Notes under the pieces: model-generated
The model's database searches: none
What the model was told of the DNA's origin: nothing
The model's input: the letters and a program-made list of their open reading frames with translations, nothing else
Part shown: piece by piece, positions 43,155 through 50,010 of the stretch
Position numbering within the stretch: position 1 is the stretch's first letter
Layout: every line of letters begins with the position of its first letter
DNA from: Anaerotignum sp. MSJ-24
Lineage (GTDB): Bacteria > Bacillota > Clostridia > Lachnospirales > Anaerotignaceae
Reading direction: 5' to 3'
DNA: 50,010 nt
NCBI RefSeq assembly: GCF_018918145.1
Contig: NZ_JAHLPX010000010.1
Span: forward strand, 1 to 50,010
Program-made: the position numbers and the translations under genes

Positions 43155-43973
43155 TGTTACCGGTATCTGTACTTCCGTTACGAACTTATCCGTTTCGTCC
43201 GTTATGCAGTTGTCTATCATTGTTATCTCTCTTGAAAAACCGCTTATGCACATACCATGCTCATTGATGCACTCAATGAGCTTTTTGTAATACTCCGGTG
43301 CGTCTCTATGGCTTCCGTGAAACCGTATACATACGCAATCGGTTTCCTCCCATATGTCGGTTTCGCCGTAGTAGCTGTCCTCCTGCTCAAGAGTGATAAA
43401 GACCATGTCGTATTCATCAAATATGCCTTTTGTCAGCTTATCCTTTGCTATGCCTATGCCGACCTTGCCGAGATATACAACGGCATCATTGCTGTCCTTT
43501 TCCAACGCACGTATGGACGGCTCTAAATCGAAATATGCCTTCGGTGATACACTGGTTCTCAGCCATGCCACCTTCTTCTGCGGAATGTGTTTGACCGTTA
43601 TTATGTTTACCTCAGAGGAAAGGGCATCGTCTATCATCGCAAGACTGCGGTTTATACGCTGTTCTATCAGCTTAAGCTCGGTCTGTTTCTGCAATATAAT
43701 CTTTTTCTGTTTTTTCAGCATTTCCTGTGTTGTCTGAATTTTTCGGTCAGAAAGAAACAGCCGTATTTCGTCCAAAGGCATGTCAAGTACACGCAGAAAG
43801 CGTATCATTGTCAAAACCTCAAACTGCTGCATTCCGTAGTATCGGTAGCCTGTTTCTTTGTCCGTATATTCCGGCTTTAATAAGCCTATTTTTTCATAAT
43901 GCCTTAATGAACCGACGCTAAGGTGGAACATTTTTGCCACATCGCCGATTTGAAAAAGATCCTTTTTATCCAT
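43116..43973 (-). CDS. MerR-family regulator with GyrI-like effector domain
   Basis: This 285-residue protein has an N-terminal MerR winged helix (FQIGDVAKMFHLSVGSLRHY, then EKIGLLKPEYTDKETGYRYY), a dimer coiled coil (about 95-120) and a C-terminal GyrI-like ligand domain (about 122-270), the BmrR/TipA-type plan for sensing drugs. It follows the MATE pump gene by 13 bases and is surely its regulator. The last 13 or so residues (YGALPQTLQNFN at the end) and the stop codon are encoded by repeat A7, so the natural C-terminus has been replaced. The ligand domain appears complete before that point. Confidence 0.9.
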   Translation of the reverse strand: MDKKDLFQIGDVAKMFHLSVGSLRHYEKIGLLKPEYTDKETGYRYYGMQQFEVLTMIRFLRVLDMPLDEIRLFLSDRKIQTTQEMLKKQKKIILQKQTELKLIEQRINRSLAMIDDALSSEVNIITVKHIPQKKVAWLRTSVSPKAYFDLEPSIRALEKDSNDAVVYLGKVGIGIAKDKLTKGIFDEYDMVFITLEQEDSYYGETDIWEETDCVCIRFHGSHRDAPEYYKKLIECINEHGMCISGFSREITMIDNCITDETDKFVTEVQIPVTYGALPQTLQNFN

Positions 43974-43986
43974 GTTTTCTCCTGTT

Positions 43987-45333
43987 TTATATATTCAGCA
44001 TAACCTTCTCCGGGTGTCGTTTGAGCCACATATATGCCGTTACCGAAATAAATACCGAAAGCAGAGAGCCTAACGGCGATGCCAGTCCCATGGGAAAAAG
44101 TGATGCCGTGAAAAATTTTGATGCCATGTATGCAACGGGTATTCTTACGGCAAGAATCGAAATGCAGTTGTTCATAAACGGAATGTTGGACAGGCCGCAT
44201 GCGCAGAAATATCCGCAGAAACTGAAATTTATTCCGGCAAATACGCAGTCCCATACATAGCTGTGCATATATTTTCCGCCAAGCTGTATTACAGTAGAAT
44301 CGCTTGCAAAGAGTGAAACTGCATTTTCGGCAAAAAACTGCATAGCTATCGATGTCGTCACTCCGAAGGCAACGGCGATTATTGCCGCATACTTTAATGT
44401 AAGAACAGCACGCTCCGGCTTTCCTGCACCGATGTTCTGTGCGGAAAGGGCAGAAACGGTGGAAAGCATGGAGGACGGAATAAGGAAAAATATTCCGATA
44501 AGCTTTTCGACTATTCCTACTGCCGCCGCATCGTTTAAGCCTCTTCGGTTTGCAAATATTGTTATGACTATGAACGATACCTGTATAAATCCGTCCTGGA
44601 CGGCAACCGGTATGCCGATTTTAAGCAGACTTCCCATTGTGGCTCTGTCCGGCTTTAAGTCCGATTTTGTTATTTTCGGCAGCATTTGCTTTTTGTGTAT
44701 TGCCGCAAGAGAAATAATTACGCTGACCGTCTGCGAAAGAGTCGTGCCCAAAGCCGCTCCTGCCGCACCGAGCTTGAAAAAGCCGATGAAAACATAATCG
44801 AGAATTATGTTGAAAACACAGGCAACCGCAACAAAGTACATAGGGCTTTTGGTATCGCCGATGCCTCTGAAAACAGAGCTGATTATGTTGTAGGTGGTTA
44901 TGAACGGAATGCCTATAAAGCAGATGATGAGGTAATCCTTTGCCTGCGGAACCGCCTCCGTCGGTGTGGAAATAAGTGAGATTATTCCGTTGACAGAAAG
45001 AAGAAGAACGACCGTAACAACAGCCGCAAGTATAGCAAAAAGCGTTATAGTGTTGCCTATTGCACAGGATATTTTCCTGCGGTTGCCTTCGCCGACGGCA
45101 CGGCCGGTCATCACCGTTGTCCCCATGGCAAGCCCGATTATTATTACGGTAAGCATGTGCATTACCTGACTGCCGACCGAAACAGCCGTTGTGCTGTCAA
45201 CGCCGTTGAACTGTCCGATTATGAATAAATCTGCCATGCCGTATAATGTCTGTAAAAAATATGAAAGCAGATACGGAAGTGAAAAATAGATAACCGTTTT
45301 GAGTACACTGCCTTCTGTTAGATTTCTTTCCAT
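43987..45333 (-). CDS. MATE-family multidrug efflux transporter
   Basis: This 448-residue protein has about 12 membrane segments in two related halves. It starts MERNLTEGSVLKTVIYFSLP, followed by YLLSYFLQTLYGMADLFIIG, typical of the DinF/NorM-like branch in Clostridia, and has GTTVMTGRAVGEGN in the first half. It exports cationic drugs or metabolites using a sodium or proton gradient. It is the first gene of the MATE-merR operon, transcribed leftwards from a MerR-type promoter at 45370-45400. Confidence 0.92.
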   Translation of the reverse strand: MERNLTEGSVLKTVIYFSLPYLLSYFLQTLYGMADLFIIGQFNGVDSTTAVSVGSQVMHMLTVIIIGLAMGTTVMTGRAVGEGNRRKISCAIGNTITLFAILAAVVTVVLLLSVNGIISLISTPTEAVPQAKDYLIICFIGIPFITTYNIISSVFRGIGDTKSPMYFVAVACVFNIILDYVFIGFFKLGAAGAALGTTLSQTVSVIISLAAIHKKQMLPKITKSDLKPDRATMGSLLKIGIPVAVQDGFIQVSFIVITIFANRRGLNDAAAVGIVEKLIGIFFLIPSSMLSTVSALSAQNIGAGKPERAVLTLKYAAIIAVAFGVTTSIAMQFFAENAVSLFASDSTVIQLGGKYMHSYVWDCVFAGINFSFCGYFCACGLSNIPFMNNCISILAVRIPVAYMASKFFTASLFPMGLASPLGSLLSVFISVTAYMWLKRHPEKVMLNI

Positions 45334-45369
45334 AAAAATATGCTCCTTATGTTTATTTTAACAGAAATA

Positions 45370-45400
45370 AGTGTAAAGTCTATAACGATTATAGAGTCAA
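45370..45400 (-). promoter_or_regulatory. MerR-type promoter with 19-base spacer and palindromic operator
   Basis: On the minus strand TTGACT (45400-45395) and TACACT (45375-45370) are separated by 19 bases. The spacer contains the perfect palindrome CTATAATCGTTATAG (45394-45380). Overlong spacers with a palindrome are the hallmark of promoters activated by MerR proteins through DNA unwinding. It lies 37 bases before the MATE start. Confidence 0.85.
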
Positions 45401-45749
45401 TATGATTTTATTTATATTTGAAAAAATTTTGGCGGGGAGCTGTAAATGTTTATATATAGAATGGCTTTTATTTATCAATCCGAACGAATCGGTAAAATAA
45501 TAAACCACAAAGATAAATATATGATTGTTACATGTGTAACAGAATAAATAATTCATATTAATAATAGAATTATTAGAAATTTTTAATAATTTTTTAAGCT
45601 GTTTTAATTAAATATTAAATTGACGAAAACATTGATTTTATCAGCTTTTTTGATAGATATTCCGTACACGAACTATATTTTTTGATGTATATTGGAACTA
45701 AAACGATAAGAAAATTAAAAAAGTTAATTAGATTATAATTTTGTTGTAA
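45401..45749. other. AT-rich divergent gap, no gene
   Basis: About 350 bases between the MATE-merR promoter and the marR promoter. A second TTGACG box near 45619 was noted. No frame with a ribosome site was found. Confidence 0.5.
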
Positions 45750-45778
45750 TTGACAATGCTTAAAAATAGGAATATCAT
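45750..45778 (+). promoter_or_regulatory. Sigma-A promoter of the marR-macAB operon
   Basis: TTGACA (45750-45755, consensus), 17-base spacer, TATCAT (45773-45778), 55 bases before the marR ATG. Confidence 0.7.
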
Positions 45779-45796
45779 TAAAAAAGCTTAAAATAG

Positions 45797-45811
45797 ATTG
45801 TTATAAACAAT
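45797..45811. promoter_or_regulatory. Palindromic operator, probably for MarR
   Basis: ATTGTT (45797-45802), ATA, AACAAT (45806-45811) form a perfect palindrome between the promoter and the AAGGAGG site. MarR dimers bind such sites; autorepression of the export operon is likely. Confidence 0.65.
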
Positions 45812-45833
45812 AAATATATAAGGAGGTCTATAT

Positions 45834-46280
45834 ATGGAAATTAACGGCGTACTTTTATGTGAGCTGTCATCACATTTTGCCGATGAGCTGAAAACGGCCG
45901 CCATTGAGTGCAATCTTTCGGTCAATCAGGCAAAGGTTCTGCTGTCTGTCGGCGTTTATGATAAAAACGTGCTTACACAAAAGGATATTGCAAAAATATG
46001 CGTAACCGATACTCCGGCTATGTCAAGAACCATCGATAAGCTTGAAGAACTCGGCTTTATCGAAAGAACACGTTCCGATGAGGATTCAAGATGCGTTAAA
46101 ATCGCTCTTACAGATGAAGGTGAAAAACAGAGAGTCATTCTTGTAGAAAGGGCGTCAGAGGCATTTAACAAAATCTTTTACAGACTGACTGAAAAAGAGA
46201 AAAAAACTCTTGTTGCTCTTCTTGTTAAGGCGTCATCGGGAAACGATGTTATCGGCGAGTTTATGAAAAATATGAATTAA
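45834..46280 (+). CDS. MarR-family transcriptional regulator
   Basis: This 148-residue winged helix has KDIAKICVTDTPAMSRTIDK as recognition helix and a wing with RTRSDEDSRCVKIALTDEGE, flanked by N- and C-terminal dimerisation helices of normal length. It leads an export operon and is 25 bases before the membrane-fusion protein gene. It probably represses the operon until a ligand of the pump is present; the palindrome at 45797-45811 is the likely target. AAGGAGGTCTATAT precedes the ATG. Confidence 0.9.
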   Translation: MEINGVLLCELSSHFADELKTAAIECNLSVNQAKVLLSVGVYDKNVLTQKDIAKICVTDTPAMSRTIDKLEELGFIERTRSDEDSRCVKIALTDEGEKQRVILVERASEAFNKIFYRLTEKEKKTLVALLVKASSGNDVIGEFMKNMN

Positions 46281-46305
46281 TATTAAATATGAAAGGAATG
46301 GAATC

Positions 46306-47979
46306 ATGGAGGAAAAAAATAATATTGACGGCGAAAGCACGTCAAAGATTCCCAAGCTTAAGGGAAAGCCAAAAAAGAAAATAATTGCGATTATAGCCGT
46401 TATTGTTGTTATAATCATCGTTGTTTCCGCACTTGCAAGAGGCGGCAAAAAGAAAAACGACAGTTCATCTCAGTATACCTTTGCTACGGCGGAGAACATG
46501 GATATAACCGAGTCGCTTTCGGGAAGCGGCACATTACAGCCGGCTGACCAGTACACTGTATCAACTCTTCTTTCGGGAGAAATTCTTTCAGATACATTTG
46601 AAGAAGGCGACGTTGTAAAGAAGAATCAGGTGCTCTACCAGATGGATTCATCAGATGCACAGCGTTCAATCGAAAAAGCACAGCTCAACGCTTCTTCCGC
46701 ACAGAGAAATTACTCGACAGCATCGGAAAATCTGTCCGACCTTAATGTAAAGAGCAAGGTAAACGGTACTGTTGTTGATGTGCTTGTCGAGTTAGGCGAT
46801 AAGGTTAACGCAGGACAGCAGGTTGCAACTGTAAGAGATGACTCAACAATGTCGCTTGAGCTTGATTTCCCGGCCGATGAGGCAGAAAACTTCTATGTAG
46901 GCGAGTCGGCTGTTGTAACTCTTTACGGCTCATTCGAAACACTTAACGGTAATGTAGCCGAAATAAGCGGAGCAACAAACGTAGGCACAGGCAACACAAT
47001 AGTTAAAAAGGTTAAAATAAACGTAACAAATCCCGGAGCCATTTCCGACAGCCAGATTGCAACAGCTGAGGTTGGCTCAAGTGCTTCAACATCAAGCGGA
47101 ACATTTACATATAAAGAAAACAGAGCCGTATATGCAGAGGTAAGCGGCGATGTTTCAAGAATAGTTGCAGACGAAGGAACAAGGGTTTCCAACGGCTCAA
47201 CAATTATCGCACTCGAAAGCTCAAGCGTAAGAAATTCCGTAAGTGCGGCGGCTGACAGTGTTAAGGATGCACAGCTTTCTCTTGAAAGCCAGTATGACAA
47301 TCTTGACGATTTCACAATCAAATCTCCCATCGACGGCACAATAATCAGCAAAGACCAGAAGGCAGGAGACACAATAGATTCAAACACAAAGCTCTGCACA
47401 ATTTATGACCTTTCTTACCTTAAGATAACAATGAATGTTGATGAGCTTGATATAAGCAAGGTATCTGTCGGACAGAAGGTTCAGATTACAGCCGATGCGG
47501 TAAGCGGACAGACCTTTGAAGGTAAGGTTACCTCCGTAAACCTTGCCGGAACAACTACAAACGGAGTTACAACATATCCAGTTGAGGTTCAGATAACAGA
47601 TTATGGCAATCTTCTTCCGGGAATGAACGTAGATACTTATATTGTAGTAAATGAGGTTAAGGACGTTCTTGGTGTTCCTGCCGCAGCTATTTCAAGAGGC
47701 AACAGAGTTCTTGTTCAGACCGGAAATAAATTCGACGATACAAGCATTCCTTCGGGCTATGAATATGTTGAGGTTGAAACAGGCGTAAGCAGTGATGATT
47801 TTGTTGAAATAAAGAGTGGTATAAATGAAGGCGATTCCGTAGCATATATCGAAACAGGCAGCTCGGTTGATCCGTTTGCAATGATGATGGGCGGCGGTGT
47901 AGCACCCAGTGGCGGCGGCTCTTACGGCGGAGGCGGTGGAGATGCCGGTGGCGGAGCACCCGGCGGCGGACCTCAATAA
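46306..47979 (+). CDS. MacA/HlyD-type efflux adaptor protein
   Basis: This 557-residue protein has an acidic-basic cytoplasmic start and one membrane helix (about 24-45). A split biotinyl-lipoyl-like domain follows (FEEGDVVKKNQVLYQMDSSD and FTIKSPIDGTIISKDQKAGD), then a coiled-coil hairpin, a beta-barrel domain (ITMNVDELDISKVSVGQKVQ) and a Gly-rich tail (MMGGGVAPSGGG onward). Two lipoyl-type repeats seem present (near 75-165 and 250-365), making it longer than MacA (about 370). In Firmicutes such adaptors join MacB-type exporters of peptides or drugs. It is membrane-anchored facing out, and followed by the ATPase 15 bases later. Confidence 0.88.
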   Translation: MEEKNNIDGESTSKIPKLKGKPKKKIIAIIAVIVVIIIVVSALARGGKKKNDSSSQYTFATAENMDITESLSGSGTLQPADQYTVSTLLSGEILSDTFEEGDVVKKNQVLYQMDSSDAQRSIEKAQLNASSAQRNYSTASENLSDLNVKSKVNGTVVDVLVELGDKVNAGQQVATVRDDSTMSLELDFPADEAENFYVGESAVVTLYGSFETLNGNVAEISGATNVGTGNTIVKKVKINVTNPGAISDSQIATAEVGSSASTSSGTFTYKENRAVYAEVSGDVSRIVADEGTRVSNGSTIIALESSSVRNSVSAAADSVKDAQLSLESQYDNLDDFTIKSPIDGTIISKDQKAGDTIDSNTKLCTIYDLSYLKITMNVDELDISKVSVGQKVQITADAVSGQTFEGKVTSVNLAGTTTNGVTTYPVEVQITDYGNLLPGMNVDTYIVVNEVKDVLGVPAAAISRGNRVLVQTGNKFDDTSIPSGYEYVEVETGVSSDDFVEIKSGINEGDSVAYIETGSSVDPFAMMMGGGVAPSGGGSYGGGGGDAGGGAPGGGPQ

Positions 47980-47994
47980 AGGAGGAATCAGCCT

Positions 47995-48753
47995 ATGAAT
48001 AACATTGAACCGCTGATTGAGTTTAAGGACGTATCGAAGATTTATCACATGGGTGATGAAACAATACGAGCCGCAGACCATATCAGCTTTAAAATATATA
48101 AAGGCGAGTTTATCGCCATTGTCGGACAGTCCGGTTCCGGTAAATCCACCTGTATGAACATAATCGGCTGTCTGGACGTTCCCAGTGAAGGCGAGTATTT
48201 TCTCGGCGGAAACAATGTCGGAAAAATGAATACCGATCAGCTTGCGGAAATACGAAACAAAATGCTGGGCTTTATATTCCAGCAGTATAATCTTCTGCCT
48301 AAGCTTAATCTTGAAGAAAATGTGGAGGTTCCGCTTATGTATGCCGGAGTTCCGAAGGCAAAAAGAAAAGAGCTTGCCATGAAGTCCCTTGAAGGAGTCG
48401 GTCTTGCAGAAAAAGCAAATCACCTTCCCAACCAGCTTTCCGGCGGTCAGCAGCAGAGAGTTTCGATAGCAAGGGCACTTGCAGGAACGCCTTCGGTTAT
48501 ACTTGCCGATGAGCCAACCGGTGCTTTGGACTCCAAAACAGGACGAGAGGTGCTTAAGATACTCCAGAGCCTTCATAAAAAAGGAAACACAATAGTTCTT
48601 ATCACACATGATAATTCAATCGCCGCAACTGCACAGCGGATAATAAGACTTGAGGACGGACACGTTGTATATGACGGACCTTCGGACAATCCCGATGCCT
48701 TTGTACATTCCGAATTCGGTCTGCACGCGGGCGATGGCGGAGAGGAGGAATAA
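47995..48753 (+). CDS. MacB/LolD-type ABC transporter ATPase
   Basis: This 252-residue ATPase has Walker A GQSGSGKST (44-52), the Q-loop FIFQQYNLLPKLN, signature LSGGQQQR (148-155) and Walker B VILADEPTGALDS. The sequence FQxYNLLP plus GALDS is typical of the MacB/LolD/FtsE-like exporter group. It pairs with the FtsX-like permease six bases downstream. AAAGGAGGAATCAGCCT precedes the ATG. Confidence 0.95.
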   Translation: MNNIEPLIEFKDVSKIYHMGDETIRAADHISFKIYKGEFIAIVGQSGSGKSTCMNIIGCLDVPSEGEYFLGGNNVGKMNTDQLAEIRNKMLGFIFQQYNLLPKLNLEENVEVPLMYAGVPKAKRKELAMKSLEGVGLAEKANHLPNQLSGGQQQRVSIARALAGTPSVILADEPTGALDSKTGREVLKILQSLHKKGNTIVLITHDNSIAATAQRIIRLEDGHVVYDGPSDNPDAFVHSEFGLHAGDGGEEE

Positions 48754-48758
48754 GCGGA

Positions 48759-49949
48759 ATGAATATAGCGGAAGCCTTCTCAATGGCGATAAAAAACATA
48801 AAATCCAATAAAACAAGATCTATACTTACAATGCTCGGTATAATTATCGGTGTTGCCGCCGTTATACTTATAACCGGTCTTGGAAACGGTATGCAAAATT
48901 ATATGACCGAATCCTTTGAAAGTATGGGAACCAATACTCTTACCGTAAGCATAATGGGACGAGGTTCAAAGACAATGCCCTATGACGATATGCAGCAGCT
49001 TGTTGATGACAACATAGATACCTTTGAATATGTTTCACCCGATGTTACGGTAAACGGTGTTGCAAAGGTAGGTACGGAAACACTTGACACAACATCAATA
49101 AAGGGCATAAATGAGCAGTATTTCAGCATATATGATTACAATATCAGTCAGGGCAGAGGCTTTCAGTATATGGACATGAAAAACCGCGCTCATGTATGTA
49201 TAGTCGGTTCGTATGTAAACAAGGCATACTATGGCGGTCAGGCGCTTGGCGATACGTTAAAGATAAACGGAAATACATATACAATAGTCGGAGTGCTTGA
49301 GGAAAAAGCCGACAGCGAAGAATCTTCAACGGACGACAGTATTTATCTTCCGTATTCAACAGTTTCAAGACTTTCCGGAAACGGCATTATAAGCTCGTAT
49401 ACGGTGTCTTTCCGAGATACCGACCATGCAAGTGAGGCAAAGGATCTCCTTGATAAGGAGCTTTATAAATATTTTAAAGATGATGACGCATATATGATTA
49501 TTTCACTTTCCGAAATGCTTGATATGCTCACCGATATGCAGAACATAATGATAACAATTCTTACGGGAATTGCAGCCATATCGCTCCTTGTCGGCGGTAT
49601 CGGTATCATGAACATAATGCTTGTATCGGTAACGGAAAGAACGAAGGAAATCGGTATACGAAAGGCGTTGGGAGCAAAGGAAAAGACCATATTGACGCAG
49701 TTCGTTATAGAGGCGGCAATGACCAGTGCCATCGGCGGTATAATCGGAATTATATTCGGATATATATTCTCCGGAGTGGCAACGGAGCTGATTGTGCAGA
49801 TATTGCAGGAATCAATAACCGTTGTCCCTACAATAACGGCAGTGCTTACAGCCTTCGGCATATCCGCCGGAATCGGTGTATTCTTCGGATATATGCCGGC
49901 GAAGAAAGCAGCAAAGCTCAATCCTATCGATGCACTTCGTTATGACTAA
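48759..49949 (+). CDS. MacB/FtsX-type ABC permease
   Basis: This 396-residue protein has membrane helix 1 after SNKTRSILTMLGIIIGVAAV, an extracellular MacB periplasmic-core domain (about 40-260) and three C-terminal helices in an FtsX domain (starting near 268, with GIMNIMLVSVTERTKEIGIR and KALGAKEKTILTQFVIEAA). This four-helix mechanotransmission layout moves substrate on the outside of the membrane rather than through it. With the adaptor and ATPase it forms a tripartite exporter for peptides, toxins or antimicrobials. The next gene starts 16 bases later. Confidence 0.95.
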   Translation: MNIAEAFSMAIKNIKSNKTRSILTMLGIIIGVAAVILITGLGNGMQNYMTESFESMGTNTLTVSIMGRGSKTMPYDDMQQLVDDNIDTFEYVSPDVTVNGVAKVGTETLDTTSIKGINEQYFSIYDYNISQGRGFQYMDMKNRAHVCIVGSYVNKAYYGGQALGDTLKINGNTYTIVGVLEEKADSEESSTDDSIYLPYSTVSRLSGNGIISSYTVSFRDTDHASEAKDLLDKELYKYFKDDDAYMIISLSEMLDMLTDMQNIMITILTGIAAISLLVGGIGIMNIMLVSVTERTKEIGIRKALGAKEKTILTQFVIEAAMTSAIGGIIGIIFGYIFSGVATELIVQILQESITVVPTITAVLTAFGISAGIGVFFGYMPAKKAAKLNPIDALRYD

Positions 49950-49965
49950 AAGAGGAGGTAGAAGA

Positions 49966-50010
49966 ATGAAGATAAAGGTTAAGAATATAATCAGTAAAAT
50001 AGCCGCAGTC
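49966..50010 (+). CDS. Start of the next operon gene, cut by window edge
   Basis: AGAGGAGGTAGAAGA precedes ATG at 49966; 15 codons (MKIKVKNIISKIAAV) are visible. The basic start followed by hydrophobic residues suggests a signal peptide, so a secreted or outer partner of the MacAB-like exporter is likely. The family cannot be told. Confidence 0.6.
   Translation, partial: MKIKVKNIISKIAAV

Noticed and set aside
47692-48609. A 305-codon minus-strand frame
   Set aside because: It is antisense to the adaptor and ATPase genes; no start signals or known motif.

Overview
The window looks like a chromosomal segment of an anaerobic gut-type Firmicute (Bacillota, class Clostridia). Support comes from AGGAGG ribosome sites, moderate-to-low GC, AGA/ATA-rich codon use, sigma-A promoters (TTGACA/TATAAT) and gene families typical of that group (VanW-type lipoprotein, CdaR, FCD-GntR, IS200 and IS256 transposases). 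I cannot name a species.

The left quarter (1 to about 14.5 kb) is acquired DNA. It opens with the 5' end of an IS200-type insertion sequence. Next is a leftward integration module: Xis-like protein, tyrosine integrase, a ribbon-helix-helix protein and a 49-residue Cys-rich protein, ending at a strong terminator. An ArdC-like antirestriction protein, small unannotated proteins, nested inverted repeats and a replication-relaxation-like protein follow. No relaxase or conjugation genes are visible, so this is a decayed or mobilizable element or an island. A rightward operon then begins at a consensus promoter: Xre-type regulator, type III methyltransferase Mod, type III restriction helicase-nuclease Res, a DUF4116-repeat protein and an unknown protein. 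It reads as a restriction-modification locus with two accessory genes. Three helically spaced TGACGCAA repeats and gene debris (a MarR gene with a damaged start, a 30-codon stub) lie beyond it.

From about 15 kb onward the genes look native. They include an FCD-GntR regulator with its own palindrome, a DUF2798 membrane protein, a PLP aminotransferase and a UvrD-like helicase overlapping a GNAT acetyltransferase. A six-gene envelope operon follows (putative GATase-like membrane protein, ABC ATPase, ABC permease, coiled-coil protein, BatA-like VWA protein, large VWA protein). Then come a VanW lipoprotein, an AIR-synthase-like protein and CdaR. A pyk-glxK-eno cluster would turn glycerate into 2-phosphoglycerate, PEP and pyruvate. 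The right end holds a truncated IS256, a MATE pump with a MerR regulator behind a textbook 19-bp-spacer MerR promoter, and a marR-macA-macB type export operon that runs off the window.

The most unusual content is non-coding. Intergenic gaps of the native part hold two families of multi-hairpin repeats. Family A has terminal inverted repeats built on a GGGGCTTTGCCCC hairpin. Family B has a terminator-like first hairpin with the conserved loop GAGCAGCATTCCTGCGAAG. Stems differ between copies yet stay self-complementary, and half-A units are joined to the same end of B in three places. One B copy has its centre replaced by about 380 bp of reshuffled small hairpins, and one A copy encodes the C-terminus of the MerR protein. 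Neither family was seen left of 15 kb, which marks the border between native and acquired DNA.
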